64,000 nt of DNA from Clostridium vitabionis. GTDB taxonomy: Bacteria > Bacillota > Clostridia > Lachnospirales > Lachnospiraceae. Shown here one piece after another: positions 1 to 8,715 of the stretch (positions are counted from its first letter, which is position 1; each line of letters starts with the position of its first letter). Position numbers and translations under genes: made by a program. The stretch covers positions 206,913-270,912 of the forward strand of contig NZ_JADKQA010000002.1 of NCBI RefSeq assembly GCF_015351765.1. The letters run 5' to 3'. The notes beneath the pieces were generated by a model, which searched no databases, was not told where the DNA came from, and worked only from the letters and a program-made list of their open reading frames with translations.

Positions 1-98
1 ACTACCAAGAATCCGATGGTTGAAATTGAATTTGCGAAAAAATCTTGACACTATCTTAAGAGATAAAAACATGCAGGAACTGCAGGGCAAATAGGAAA

Positions 99-126
99 TT
101 GACAAAAATATGATGAGAAGTATAAT
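99..126 (+). promoter_or_regulatory. Sigma-A promoter for the C26 hydrolase gene
   Basis: TTGACA (99-104), 16 bases, then TATAAT (121-126): both hexamers are perfect. Transcription should start near 133, leaving a leader of about 127 bases before the start codon at 260. The leader has a short GGCAC/GTGCC stem near 155-177, but I recognise no riboswitch in it. Confidence 0.75.
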
Positions 127-259
127 AAACATAAATAAATAACAATATTTCTGGCGGCACCAGCTCACCCCTGTGCCATGAGAGGTCCGGCAGGAAGAGT
201 TCGGGAAAGAAAGGAGCCAGATCACCGGGAGACTGTTGCGGCACAGGAAAGGGGGATGT

Positions 260-2104
260 ATGAGAGAGGGAAAAACGAAGAATTGGAGGAGATGGACAGC
301 GGCATCTCTGGCCGGAACCATGCTGGCAGCAATGCTGGGGATGCCTGCCTGGGCGGACACCGCCGGACAGTCTGTCGAGGAAACCATTGAGGACGCGGTA
401 TTATATCAGTTTACCAGTGATGGAAAACTCGAATATAATGTTACCCACTCGGCGCCGGTGGCCAGCGATGTCACCGTGACCGGGGAAAATATTGATTCCG
501 AGAATGAACTCAGGGAAACGATGGGGAAAATTGATTCCCCAAAAGCAGAAATCGGTCTTGACCACGCCTACAGAACCATCGGAAAGGCGGTTACTGCTGA
601 TTTGGGCCTGGATGGGAATGGCAATATCGTCCGGATTGAGATCAAGTCGGCCAGCAGTCGGCCGGTGATCGGCATCTCATGGAAAAAGAACAAAATCGGA
701 AAAGATTACCAGGGATTTGCCGAAGCCTATGAGAGAAATGGCGGCCTGGCGGTATTCCTGCCGCAGGTAAAGAACGCGGAGGAAGCGCGCAATGTTCTTG
801 CCAAGATCGACGGCCTTTTTGAAACCGGCGGGGAAGACTGGAATCCAGCCTTGTATGGGCAGGAACAGACTCCGCATGGCTCCTCCTGGTGGAATGATCA
901 GCGCGACACCTCAGATATCAACATGATGCAGCAGGCGGTCGCGATGGATGTCCCTTTGTTCGCTGTCTGCCGCGGCGAGCAGGGCTTTAATGTCGCGATG
1001 GGCGGCGCGCTGATCCAGGATGTTCCGTACTATCTGGGACAGAAGGTGCTGGATGGGGAAATTGATGCCTCCCGCGTCAGCAGCATCCTGTCCGGCACAC
1101 TTCCGGATAATGCCGTGGACCGGAACGGGAAACACAGCGCGGAGGATACCGGGTACTTTCATTTGCAGCCGGATGGCTCATTTGCCAGGGCCACCGAGCC
1201 GGACTGCCCGAGGGATAATCATCTGCGCGTGACCGTAGATGGCCTTGTGCATAGCGGCGGAACGGGCTATCACAAACTGGACAGCGGGACGGACGGAATC
1301 GGAATTGATCCGAATTCGAAGTGGCTGTACGACATTATCGGGTCGGATACTCTGGACACCGTGGCAACCGCACATCATCAGGCGATTGACCCGGATCAGC
1401 TCGGCGCCGGCCTGACTATCGTTGCGAGATCGTCCGACGGGATCGTCGAGGGCGTCGAGAAACAGGATAATCTTTTCTGCCTTGCCATTCAGTGGCATCC
1501 GGAGCGCGATGCCCTGCGCGATACCCGGGGCGTAGATGTTGACCAGGACAAGTGCAACGCGCCGCTGAGGGCTCTTGTGCATTACGCGGGCATTGCCATG
1601 AACCGGGACGTCAAACCTTCCGGGATTGCCTCTGACGCGGATCTGCCCGGCAAGGCAACAGATGCCGAAGTGAGCCGTCCTGACCAGCCGCTCATCAATG
1701 ATATCGCGGTGAGACACAGCCGGGGCAACAGTTCCCGGGCAGAGTATTCCTCAGGAAAGGATTACCGCAGCCCTGCCTGGAGCCGCCGGCAGGACGGTAC
1801 ATGGTTCTACTATGCTGCCAGCGGAAAAGCTTGTACCGGATGGCATAAGGATGATTCTGACGGCAATTGGTATTATCTTGATCTCTCAGACGGACATATG
1901 CTGACCGGGTGGCAGTTCATTGATGGAAAATGGTATTACCTGAATCCCGCGCATCCTGCCAATTCCTCCGGCTGGACGATGAATGCCGGCGGGACATGGA
2001 GCTATCGTGCCGGAGTACAGGAGAGGCCTTACGGTGCCATGTATACACAGGAAAGGACGCCGGATGGGTATATGGTGGACGCAAGCGGCGCGTGGATGCC
2101 ATGA
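260..2104 (+). CDS. Secreted class-C26 gamma-glutamyl hydrolase with wall-binding repeats
   Basis: 614 residues. The start at 260 was chosen because AGGAAAGGGGG lies just upstream and the protein then begins with a good signal peptide (basic start, hydrophobic core, cut after AWA near residue 34). The middle is a glutamine-amidotransferase-like peptidase C26 domain: nucleophile Cys237 in AVCRGEQG, and His413/Glu415 in QWHPER. Residues about 505-610 hold aromatic, glycine-rich repeats (GTWFYYAASGKACTGWH, GNWYYLDLSDGHMLTGWQ, GKWYYLNP) of the choline/glucan-binding type. Known relatives cleave gamma-glutamyl amides such as gamma-Glu-GABA. The exported, wall-attached form suggests a role on extracellular gamma-glutamyl compounds or peptidoglycan. 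The substrate is not predictable. Confidence 0.85.
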   Translation: MREGKTKNWRRWTAASLAGTMLAAMLGMPAWADTAGQSVEETIEDAVLYQFTSDGKLEYNVTHSAPVASDVTVTGENIDSENELRETMGKIDSPKAEIGLDHAYRTIGKAVTADLGLDGNGNIVRIEIKSASSRPVIGISWKKNKIGKDYQGFAEAYERNGGLAVFLPQVKNAEEARNVLAKIDGLFETGGEDWNPALYGQEQTPHGSSWWNDQRDTSDINMMQQAVAMDVPLFAVCRGEQGFNVAMGGALIQDVPYYLGQKVLDGEIDASRVSSILSGTLPDNAVDRNGKHSAEDTGYFHLQPDGSFARATEPDCPRDNHLRVTVDGLVHSGGTGYHKLDSGTDGIGIDPNSKWLYDIIGSDTLDTVATAHHQAIDPDQLGAGLTIVARSSDGIVEGVEKQDNLFCLAIQWHPERDALRDTRGVDVDQDKCNAPLRALVHYAGIAMNRDVKPSGIASDADLPGKATDAEVSRPDQPLINDIAVRHSRGNSSRAEYSSGKDYRSPAWSRRQDGTWFYYAASGKACTGWHKDDSDGNWYYLDLSDGHMLTGWQFIDGKWYYLNPAHPANSSGWTMNAGGTWSYRAGVQERPYGAMYTQERTPDGYMVDASGAWMP

Positions 2105-2164
2105 CGTGCAGGATGTCCTGGAAAAGAGCTGTGGGGCAGCCTTTTTAAAGGAACAATGAGATAG

Positions 2165-2220
2165 AATACCGGCTTCATCATGTCAGAGGATTCATCTGAT
2201 GTTGGGAGGCCGGTATTTTC
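2165..2220 (+). terminator. Hairpin terminator after the C26 hydrolase
   Basis: AATACCGGC (2165-2173) pairs with GCCGGTATT (2209-2217), with an inner TCATCA/TGATG stem and a short T stretch after it. An open frame running through this hairpin into the next gene was ignored for start selection. Confidence 0.7.
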
Positions 2221-2326
2221 CGGCTGTCTGCCTGTGCCGCGTCGGGGGACTGCCGGTCGGTCTCCGATGATATCGCGCGGAGCCAGTTCTGCGCTGATGG
2301 AAAAAACCATGAGAAGTGAGGAATGT

Positions 2327-4120
2327 ATGGGTAAAGCAGAGAAAATCATCTCCGGGAATCCGGAGAAGCTAACCGCTCTTGCCGGGTCGGCCATGGTGAA
2401 GGAACTTCCGGGGGAAAATGCCCCGGTGCGGCAGGGCGCTTTTCTCCCGATCCATCGGATCCGGCTGCTTCCGGGAACCATTTTCTATGACCGTGAGCAG
2501 GACATGCTGGGTTATCTGAGGACTGTCAGCAATGATTCGATGCTCTATAATTTCCGCAGGGCCAGCGGGCTGGATACCAGGGGCGCGGCACCGATGACCG
2601 GCTGGGATGCGGAAGACTGCAGGCTTAAGGGCCACACGACGGGACATTATCTATCTGCTTCAGCACTGGCCTATGCGGCAACCGGAGAGGAGATTTTCCG
2701 GGAAAATGCCGGGAAAGTGATTACCGGCCTTCGTGAGTGCCAGCTGGCTTTTGAGCGGGACGGCCGCTGCCATAAAGGGTTCTTAAGCGCCTATTCTGAG
2801 GAACAGTTTGACCTTTTGGAAAAGTACACGAAATATCCGGAAATCTGGGCGCCCTATTATACCCTGGATAAGATCATGGCCGGCCTGATTGACTGCTATC
2901 AGCTGGCGGGGTGCGGGGAGGCGTTGGAAATCCTTCGCCCCCTCGGCGAGTGGGTGTGGAACCGGCTTTCCCGCCTGCCGGAGAATCAGCGCCAGAAGAT
3001 GTGGTCGATGTACATCGCCGGAGAGTTCGGCGGGATGATCGGGACGATGACCCGCCTCGGGGAAATCACGGGCGATGCCCGGAATCTGGAGGCGGCAAGA
3101 TTTTTTGACAACGAGAAACTCTTTCGCCCGATGGAGCTGGGCATCGATACCTTGGAGGGTATGCATGCCAATCAGCATATCCCTCAGGCGATTGGCCAGC
3201 TGGAGCTTTACCGCCTGGAAGGAAAAATCCGGGATTACCGGATCGGGAGAAATTTCTGGAAGATAGTGACGGGCGCGCATGCCTATTGCATCGGCGGCGT
3301 CGGCGAGGCGGAACTGTTCCATCAGGCAAAGATGATGACGAGTTATCTTACCGATAAAACGGCGGAGAGCTGCGCAAGCTACAATATGTGCCGGCTGACG
3401 GGACAGCTGTTCGCTTATACCGAAGATTCCCGCATGATGGACTATTATGAGTGGACGCTGTGCAATCATCTCATGGCCTCCGCGAGCCATACGGCAGACG
3501 GCGGGACAACCTACTTCATGCCGCTGGGGCCGGGCATGAGGAAAGCCTGGTCAACATCGGAGAACTCCTGCTGTCATGGAACGGGGATGGAGAGCAGGTT
3601 CCGCTACCTGGAAAATATTTTCTTTCAGGACAGGGATTCTCTCCGCATCTGCCTTTTTGCGGATTGTGTGCTCAGCGGGGAAAATGCGCTGGAGATGAGG
3701 ACTTCGGAAGACCACTTGGCGATTACCGCGAAGGCAGATATGGCACTTCCCCTCCGCATCCGGATCCCGGGCTGGGCGAAGGCGTGGACAGCGGAGCTTA
3801 ATGGAGAAAACCTGGCTGCTGAAGCTGAGGACGGGTGGTTTTTCCTTCCGCGGTGCCTGAAAAAGGAAGAAACGGTCAGGATCCATCTCCCACATCGAGT
3901 TCAAGTTGCGGAAGACCGGTTCGATCCGGCATTTGCGAATGTCATCGACGGGCCATGGATTCTGGCGGCTCTTTCCGAAAAACAGGATTTTTTGGATGCC
4001 CCGGCAGCGTCATCGATCGTAAAAATCGGGGCGGAAACATTCCGAGCCGGAAAAGTCCGCATGATTCCCCTGGCGAGAGTGGATCAGGAAGCATACCATG
4101 TGTACTTAAAGAAGAATTAA
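2327..4120 (+). CDS. GH127-family glycoside hydrolase (beta-L-arabinofuranosidase type)
   Basis: 597 residues, no signal peptide, so intracellular. The start at 2327 follows AGTGAGGA; longer in-frame starts lie in the preceding terminator. The domain is GH127 (DUF1680), an alpha/alpha barrel acting on beta-L-arabinofuranosides. The zinc and thiolate site typical of the family is visible: Glu347 and Cys349 in ESCASYNM, and the Cys415-Cys416 pair in SCCHGTGME. These match the Glu, Cys and Cys-Cys ligands known from bifidobacterial HypBA1, where the second-last Cys is the nucleophile. No transporter or other arabinan gene is adjacent, so the natural substrate and uptake route are unclear. Confidence 0.85.
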   Translation: MGKAEKIISGNPEKLTALAGSAMVKELPGENAPVRQGAFLPIHRIRLLPGTIFYDREQDMLGYLRTVSNDSMLYNFRRASGLDTRGAAPMTGWDAEDCRLKGHTTGHYLSASALAYAATGEEIFRENAGKVITGLRECQLAFERDGRCHKGFLSAYSEEQFDLLEKYTKYPEIWAPYYTLDKIMAGLIDCYQLAGCGEALEILRPLGEWVWNRLSRLPENQRQKMWSMYIAGEFGGMIGTMTRLGEITGDARNLEAARFFDNEKLFRPMELGIDTLEGMHANQHIPQAIGQLELYRLEGKIRDYRIGRNFWKIVTGAHAYCIGGVGEAELFHQAKMMTSYLTDKTAESCASYNMCRLTGQLFAYTEDSRMMDYYEWTLCNHLMASASHTADGGTTYFMPLGPGMRKAWSTSENSCCHGTGMESRFRYLENIFFQDRDSLRICLFADCVLSGENALEMRTSEDHLAITAKADMALPLRIRIPGWAKAWTAELNGENLAAEAEDGWFFLPRCLKKEETVRIHLPHRVQVAEDRFDPAFANVIDGPWILAALSEKQDFLDAPAASSIVKIGAETFRAGKVRMIPLARVDQEAYHVYLKKN

Positions 4121-4144
4121 AGATAGGAAATATCGGATTTTGGC

Positions 4145-4196
4145 GACAATACCGCTGGAAAGCCTGGAATCGTTCAGGACTTCCGGCGGTATTGTC
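4145..4196 (+). terminator. Long hairpin after the GH127 gene
   Basis: GACAATACCGC (4145-4155) pairs with GCGGTATTGTC (4186-4196), and the inside continues pairing (GGAA..CCTG with CAGG..TTCC). The T stretch behind it is weak, so it may also act as a 3-prime stabiliser. Confidence 0.6.
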
Positions 4197-4228
4197 ATTG
4201 ATTACACAGAGCACTTAACAATAACCAG

Positions 4229-4328
4229 CCACTTAATGAGGACAAGCGAAAGCGCAGTCCGAGTTTAGTGGAGTGGCTATCCGCGAAGCGGAGCGCAAGC
4301 CCAGCGGGCGAAGCGCGAGTTTAGTGCA
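4229..4328. repeat. Palindromic intergenic repeat cluster
   Basis: A 100-base GC-rich island inside AT-rich intergenic DNA. It has several small hairpins (TCCGCGAAGCGGA; GCGC..GCCC with GGGC..GCGC) and two copies of CGAGTTTAGTG (4260-4270 and 4316-4326). CCACTTAA..GGAC at its left pairs imperfectly with GTCC..TTTAGTGG. No open frame is convincing. It resembles dispersed palindromic repeats rather than a gene. Confidence 0.5.
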
Positions 4329-4467
4329 AGCTATGCAAATTTGCTTGATCTCCCTGCAAAAAAAATAACATGGTTCGAATAGAATATATATCATATAAAG
4401 AATAGTAGAAAAATTCGGTTGTAAATTGTCGGAAAGTACCAAATCGGAAAAAGATCACGTGATTATA

Positions 4468-4496
4468 TTGATTTTATAAGGACCATGCTATATTAT
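4468..4496 (+). promoter_or_regulatory. Promoter of the TRAP transporter operon
   Basis: TTGATT (4468-4473), 17 bases, TATTAT (4491-4496). The predicted start point near 4503 lies right before the palindrome at 4509-4520. Confidence 0.65.
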
Positions 4497-4508
4497 TCAA
4501 ACATAAGA

Positions 4509-4520
4509 TGTTATATGACA
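4509..4520. promoter_or_regulatory. Operator-like palindrome in the TRAP promoter
   Basis: TGTTATATGACA is a near-perfect palindrome at about +6 to +17. A closely similar palindrome lies at the same place in the hyuA promoter (9635-9646). Together they suggest one repressor, plausibly the GntR protein encoded at 14749. The protein assignment is inference. Confidence 0.5.
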
Positions 4521-4542
4521 ATATATAAAAAGGAGGGCCGAT

Positions 4543-4561
4543 ATAAGCGGTAAGCGCTTAT
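4543..4561 (+). promoter_or_regulatory. Hairpin / LacI-type palindrome between ribosome site and start of dctQ
   Basis: ATAAGCG (4543-4549), loop GTAAG, CGCTTAT (4555-4561) forms a perfect 7-base-pair stem. At DNA level TAAGCGCTTA (4551-4560) is a perfect palindrome of the LacI/CcpA kind, though it misses several positions of the full cre consensus. The only strong ribosome site (AGGAGGG, 4531-4537) is 31 bases from the ATG. Folding this stem would shorten the gap to about 12. Confidence 0.5.
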
Positions 4562-4568
4562 CACATGT

Positions 4569-5111
4569 ATGAAAAAAGATCTGATTCGGATAGGAAAAAT
4601 CCTCACTGTCTTTAATGACGGCCTGGAACTTGTCACCGGAATTGTTATGTTTCTATTTATGGCGCTGCTCTGCTTTCAGGTTGCGATGCGATATATCTTC
4701 AACAACCCGATTTACGGGGTTGATGAGACAGTGGTCGCTCTGATGATCTGGAGCTGCTCGCTGAGCTGGGCGACGGTCTACTGGCAGAATGGACACGCTA
4801 TTCTGGAATTTATCGTCAAAAGGCTTGCCGAGCAGAAGAGGCGGATAATTTTCAATATTAACAATCTCCTGATCCTGGCTGTCAATGTTGTATTTATTCC
4901 CGCATCGTGGAAATTATTCAAGATGCAGCTGAAGCAGGCACCGGTCGGAGGGCTTCCATTTTCCAAGGCATATTATTATGCACTGCCGGTTCTGGTCATG
5001 GCCGTCATCCTGACGGTTTACAGCATTTATAAGACGATCGCTTATCCGGTTCTGAAGGATGATTTGATCGTGGCACCGATACCGAGTGAGGAGGGAAACG
5101 CAATTGATTAA
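4569..5111 (+). CDS. dctQ: TRAP transporter small membrane subunit (DctQ type)
   Basis: 180 residues with four predicted membrane helices (about 20-42, 55-75, 95-117, 133-155), the usual size and layout of the TRAP small permease. It works with the large permease and the binding protein encoded next to it to import a carboxylate-bearing solute, driven by the sodium or proton gradient. An in-frame stop at 4551 blocks any start closer to the ribosome site, so ATG 4569 is the only reasonable start. It is the first gene of a dctQ-dctM-dctP set with frlD and frlC behind it. Confidence 0.85.
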   Translation: MKKDLIRIGKILTVFNDGLELVTGIVMFLFMALLCFQVAMRYIFNNPIYGVDETVVALMIWSCSLSWATVYWQNGHAILEFIVKRLAEQKRRIIFNINNLLILAVNVVFIPASWKLFKMQLKQAPVGGLPFSKAYYYALPVLVMAVILTVYSIYKTIAYPVLKDDLIVAPIPSEEGNAID

Positions 5112-6399
5112 GCTGGATCCGTGGCTATTCCTATATTTTGGAACATTCATTGTCTTCATTCTTCTGCAGCTGCCGATTTCCTACGCGATGTGCGTCTCGG
5201 CGCTGGAATTCCTGATTGTTAATCATGACAGTTTTGTTATGTTTGCCCAGAAGACGGCAGCCTCTTTTTCGGACACGAATATGCTCGCTCTCCCATCATT
5301 CCTGTTTGTCGGCTGCTTCATGAACGAGGTAGGCTTGACTGACCGATTGTTCGGCATGTGTGAGAAATGGCTCGGCCACCTGCCGGGCGGCCTGGCTCAT
5401 GCCAATATCCTCGCTTCCATGATTTTTGCCGGCATGTCCGGATCAGCTCTTGCGGATGCCGGCGGCCTCGGAACGATTGAAGTCAAGGCGATGAGCGAAG
5501 CCGGTTATGACAAGGACTTTTCTATTGCCGTTACCGCGGCTTCGTCCGGAATCGGCCCGATTATCCCGCCTTCCATCAATTTCGTTGTGTGGGCATTCCT
5601 TTCCGGATGTTCTACGCTGGCCATGTTCGATGCCGGCTATATCCCCGGGTTTCTCATGGGATTTTCTATGATGATCTGGAGCGCAATCGCGATCAAGACA
5701 CAGGGAATCAAGTGCCCGACGGTCGCCCGCTCGTCAATGGGTGAGAAATGGAAGGCAACCTGGCACGCCCTTCCGGCGCTCGGCGGCCCGGCCATCCTGA
5801 TCTTCGGCGTATCCTCAGGAGCCTTCACGCCAGCAGAATGCGGCACGGTGGCTGCGATCTACTGCGTTCTCTGCGCCTTCTTCCTGAAACGGCTGAATCC
5901 TTCTATGTTTATGCGTGCGCTTCGCAATACGGTGCAGAGTGTCGGTATGTCCATGTGCCTCTGCGCAACCGGCTTGATTTTCGACTGGGTGATCGTCACT
6001 TCCGGTTTGGTCACGGTGATGTCCAATGCCATCCTGGCACTTGGAAGCCGGGTACTTGTCTTGATTGCACTCAACCTGATCCTGTTGTTCCTCGGCTGCT
6101 TCATCGGTTCCATGCAGATCCTGATTATGGTGGCACCGCTCCTTATGAACATCGCGGACGCGATCGGCATGAATTATATCACCATGGGGGTTATGGCGGT
6201 TCTTAACGTTACGATAGGTCTGATCACGCCGCCCATGGCACCGGCGCTGTTTGTCACCTGCAAGGCGACGGGAGGAAACTTTGAGACCGCATTGAAATAT
6301 ACGGTACAGTTTCTGATCCCGATGGTCGTCACACTGCTTCTTGTAACTTTTGTGCCGCAGGTTACGATGTTTCTTCCGAAACTGTTCGGCGCAGCCTGA
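5104..6399 (+). CDS. dctM: TRAP transporter large permease (DctM type)
   Basis: 431 residues, about 12 membrane helices. The ribosome site GAGGAGGG (5088-5095) sits nine bases before a TTG at 5104, which I take as the start (MIKLDPWLFLYFG). The frame overlaps the end of dctQ by eight bases, so the two are translationally coupled. Family features include the glycine-rich stretch FAGMSGSALADAGGLGTIE and the motif IGPIIPPS in the first half and GLITPPMAPALF in the second, the two inverted hairpin repeats of DctM proteins. Confidence 0.9.
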   Translation: MIKLDPWLFLYFGTFIVFILLQLPISYAMCVSALEFLIVNHDSFVMFAQKTAASFSDTNMLALPSFLFVGCFMNEVGLTDRLFGMCEKWLGHLPGGLAHANILASMIFAGMSGSALADAGGLGTIEVKAMSEAGYDKDFSIAVTAASSGIGPIIPPSINFVVWAFLSGCSTLAMFDAGYIPGFLMGFSMMIWSAIAIKTQGIKCPTVARSSMGEKWKATWHALPALGGPAILIFGVSSGAFTPAECGTVAAIYCVLCAFFLKRLNPSMFMRALRNTVQSVGMSMCLCATGLIFDWVIVTSGLVTVMSNAILALGSRVLVLIALNLILLFLGCFIGSMQILIMVAPLLMNIADAIGMNYITMGVMAVLNVTIGLITPPMAPALFVTCKATGGNFETALKYTVQFLIPMVVTLLLVTFVPQVTMFLPKLFGAA

Positions 6400-6469
6400 T
6401 CCAGTCGAATTCTGTCAGGCGCAAGCCTGGTGTTATATGAAGAAGTCATGAATAAGGAGGATGTAGATT

Positions 6470-7636
6470 ATGAAAAAAGCAGTATGTTTGACACTTGCCA
6501 CGGCAATGATGGCAGTGAGCCTTGCCGCCTGCGGCGGCAGCACTCAGACGCCATCGAGTACGGCAGCCGACGCGGGGACATCACAGGGAACCACCGCCGA
6601 TTCCTCAGGGGCGTCCGCAGACAGCGCCGTCTCCTCAGATATCTCTTCCCTGGATCCGGAGGCGGCAAAGGAGGCGGCTTCAAAGATCGATTATTCCAAG
6701 GCGGAAGTTGTCAAGTTCGGCAACTCCGGTGCTGTCGGTGAGCCGGCTTATAATGCGTGCGAGTACTTCACGAATCTTGTTGATGTCGCCAGCAAGGGGA
6801 AATACCGTTTCGATTTCTATCCTTCTGAACAGCTGGGAAATGAGACGACTATGATGGAGAACCTGCAGTCCGGGCTCCAGGAGGGCATGATGAGTTCTCT
6901 GGACTCTCTGGCTTCTTATTCCAAGGATCTGAACATTCTTTCGATGGCATTTGCCTTCAAATCGTCCGAGGAAATGCTGAACTTCCTTGGCTCGGATATC
7001 GCAAATCAGCTCTGGTCGGATCTGGATGATAACGGATTTCATGTTATCGCTTATGGGTTTGAGAAGAATCCGAGAGGATTCTTTGGCAAAAAGCCGCTAA
7101 AATCCCCGGCGGATATGAAAGGCATGAAATACCGCATCCCGCAGCTCCCGATTTTCGAGAAAAACGCACAGGCGATGGGGGCGGTTCCGGTCGTGGTTTC
7201 CTGGTCAGAATACGCCTATGCACTTAAACAGGGAACCGTTGACGGCGGCGAGTGCTCCAAGGATTCCTACCGCTCCGCAGGCCTTTATGAATCGGCCCCC
7301 TATTTTTCTGAAGTTGACTATGCCTATCCGGTAGAGGCCATCTATTTTGCCAACGACTGGTGGAACAATCTGCCGGAAGAGGATCAAAAGATGATCACGG
7401 CCTGCGCAGAGCAGGCGCAGGATATTTATAATAAGCAGATTAAGCAGACCTGGGAGGAAGATAAGAAGTGGCTGGAGACCGATGGCGGCGTGACCTTTGT
7501 CGATTTTGACAAGGATGCCTTCATGGCAGCAGCTTCTAATCTCGGCGCGGAGCTCCAGTCGGAAGATTTCTTTGCCACGAAGGATCTCTATGATCAGGTG
7601 GTAAAGCTGAACGAGGCTTTTGAGGCTTCTCACTGA
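6470..7636 (+). CDS. dctP: TRAP substrate-binding lipoprotein (DctP type)
   Basis: 388 residues. A lipoprotein signal ends at LAACGG (Cys about 21), followed by a Ser/Thr/Ala-rich linker to residue about 55. The body is a DctP domain: EQLGNETTMMENLQSG near the front, then the central stretch with the carboxylate-binding Arg in MKGMKYRIPQ, and QGTVDGGE. The ribosome site AAGGAGGA is at 6454. A small hairpin (CAGGC/GCCTG, 6416-6429) lies between dctM and dctP and may adjust mRNA levels. The ligand is not predictable from sequence, but the neighbours point to a glycated amino compound. Confidence 0.9.
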   Translation: MKKAVCLTLATAMMAVSLAACGGSTQTPSSTAADAGTSQGTTADSSGASADSAVSSDISSLDPEAAKEAASKIDYSKAEVVKFGNSGAVGEPAYNACEYFTNLVDVASKGKYRFDFYPSEQLGNETTMMENLQSGLQEGMMSSLDSLASYSKDLNILSMAFAFKSSEEMLNFLGSDIANQLWSDLDDNGFHVIAYGFEKNPRGFFGKKPLKSPADMKGMKYRIPQLPIFEKNAQAMGAVPVVVSWSEYAYALKQGTVDGGECSKDSYRSAGLYESAPYFSEVDYAYPVEAIYFANDWWNNLPEEDQKMITACAEQAQDIYNKQIKQTWEEDKKWLETDGGVTFVDFDKDAFMAAASNLGAELQSEDFFATKDLYDQVVKLNEAFEASH

Positions 7637-7688
7637 GGAAAAATCACCTGAAAATATTTCGGTCATAGCGTAAGACGTTGAACAGCAG

Positions 7689-7751
7689 ACGGGATACGGG
7701 CCGGAGAGCAGATCGATATCCTGCATCCGATTCCGTATCCCGTTTGTTTTT
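7689..7751 (+). terminator. Terminator after dctP
   Basis: ACGGGATACGG (7689-7699) pairs with CCGTATCCCGT (7733-7743), followed by TTTGTTTTT. It separates the transporter from frlD only partly: no promoter is evident before frlD, so partial read-through is likely. Confidence 0.75.
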
Positions 7752-7775
7752 CTGCAGGAATAAACGGGAGGAAAG

Positions 7776-8681
7776 ATGATCAGGGTTCTCGGACTTGGCG
7801 ATAATGTGTGTGATGTCTATCTCCACAAGGGGATCATGTATCCGGGCGGGCAGGCGCTGAATTTTGCTGTTTATGCCCGGAGGCTCGGGGCTTCCTCAGA
7901 CTTTATGGGGGTTTTTGGAAGCGACGAAATTGGGGAATATAACAAAAAAATCCTGGGGGAGCTTGAGATAGGCTATTCTCATTGCCGCACCTATGTAGGG
8001 GAAAATGGCTTTGCCAGGGTGACCATTGTTGACGGCGACCGGGTGTTCAAGGGGAGCAACCGGGGTGGCGTGATTCAGGCGCATCCGATTTTCCTGGATG
8101 CTGCGGATAAGGAATATATTGGTGGATTCTCTGCCGTGCACACCACGAATAACGGGTTTCTTGACGGCCTGCTGCCGGAATTAAAGGAGCTGCCGCCGCT
8201 TGTCAGCTATGATTTCTCCTATCGCTGGAATGAAGAAGACCGGGTAGAACGCGTCTGCCCGAATGTAGATATCGCATTTTTGTCCTGCGCCGATCTCGAT
8301 GACTGCCAGGCGCGCCAGCTGCTGGAGAAGCTTCACGGATATGGAACGGCGGTTGTTGTCGGAACCCGCGGGAGCCGCGGTGCCATTGTCTATGATGGCA
8401 GTCAGTTTTATACGCAGCTGCCGCACCTGGTTCAACCTGTGGATACGATGGGCGCGGGAGACAGCTTCGCAACGGCGATGATTGTGACAATCCTGCAGGA
8501 GATGGAAGATTCGGGGAAGAATTTCCGTGATTCTGAGCAACTGGCAGAAGCGATTCCGAAGGCACTGGAGAAGGCGGCAGAATTTTCCGCACAGACCTGC
8601 CTGGTTGATGGTGCTTTTGGCTTCGGGACAGAGGTTCCGGCAAGGTTGCGGCCGAGGATTTACGGGGATGTTTTCCAGTAA
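7776..8681 (+). CDS. frlD: PfkB-family kinase, fructoselysine-6-kinase type
   Basis: 301 residues, start behind GGGAGGAAAG. A ribokinase/PfkB fold: substrate loop near YPGGQALNFAVYARRLGA and the C-terminal signature DTMGAGDSFATAM with the catalytic Asp and anion hole. The substrate loop and the length resemble FrlD, which phosphorylates fructosyl-amino acids at O6. The family call is firm and the fructosamine reading comes mainly from the presence of FrlC and FrlB relatives nearby. It is followed after 34 bases by the epimerase gene. Confidence 0.8.
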   Translation: MIRVLGLGDNVCDVYLHKGIMYPGGQALNFAVYARRLGASSDFMGVFGSDEIGEYNKKILGELEIGYSHCRTYVGENGFARVTIVDGDRVFKGSNRGGVIQAHPIFLDAADKEYIGGFSAVHTTNNGFLDGLLPELKELPPLVSYDFSYRWNEEDRVERVCPNVDIAFLSCADLDDCQARQLLEKLHGYGTAVVVGTRGSRGAIVYDGSQFYTQLPHLVQPVDTMGAGDSFATAMIVTILQEMEDSGKNFRDSEQLAEAIPKALEKAAEFSAQTCLVDGAFGFGTEVPARLRPRIYGDVFQ

Positions 8682-8715
8682 TTTGAGCTCCGGCCTGAAT
8701 GGGAAGGGTAAAGCA

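Noticed and set aside
1-48. Possible tail of an upstream rightward gene ending at TGA 46-48
   Set aside because: Only 15 codons are visible and another TTGACA overlaps the stop; too little to call.
127-259. Riboswitch in the leader of the C26 hydrolase gene
   Set aside because: I compared it by eye with common classes (SAM, c-di-GMP, guanidine, ZTP, glutamine) and found no conserved core.
2180-2326. Longer N-terminus for the GH127 enzyme
   Set aside because: The extra codons start within the preceding terminator and lack family similarity; a good ribosome site supports 2327.
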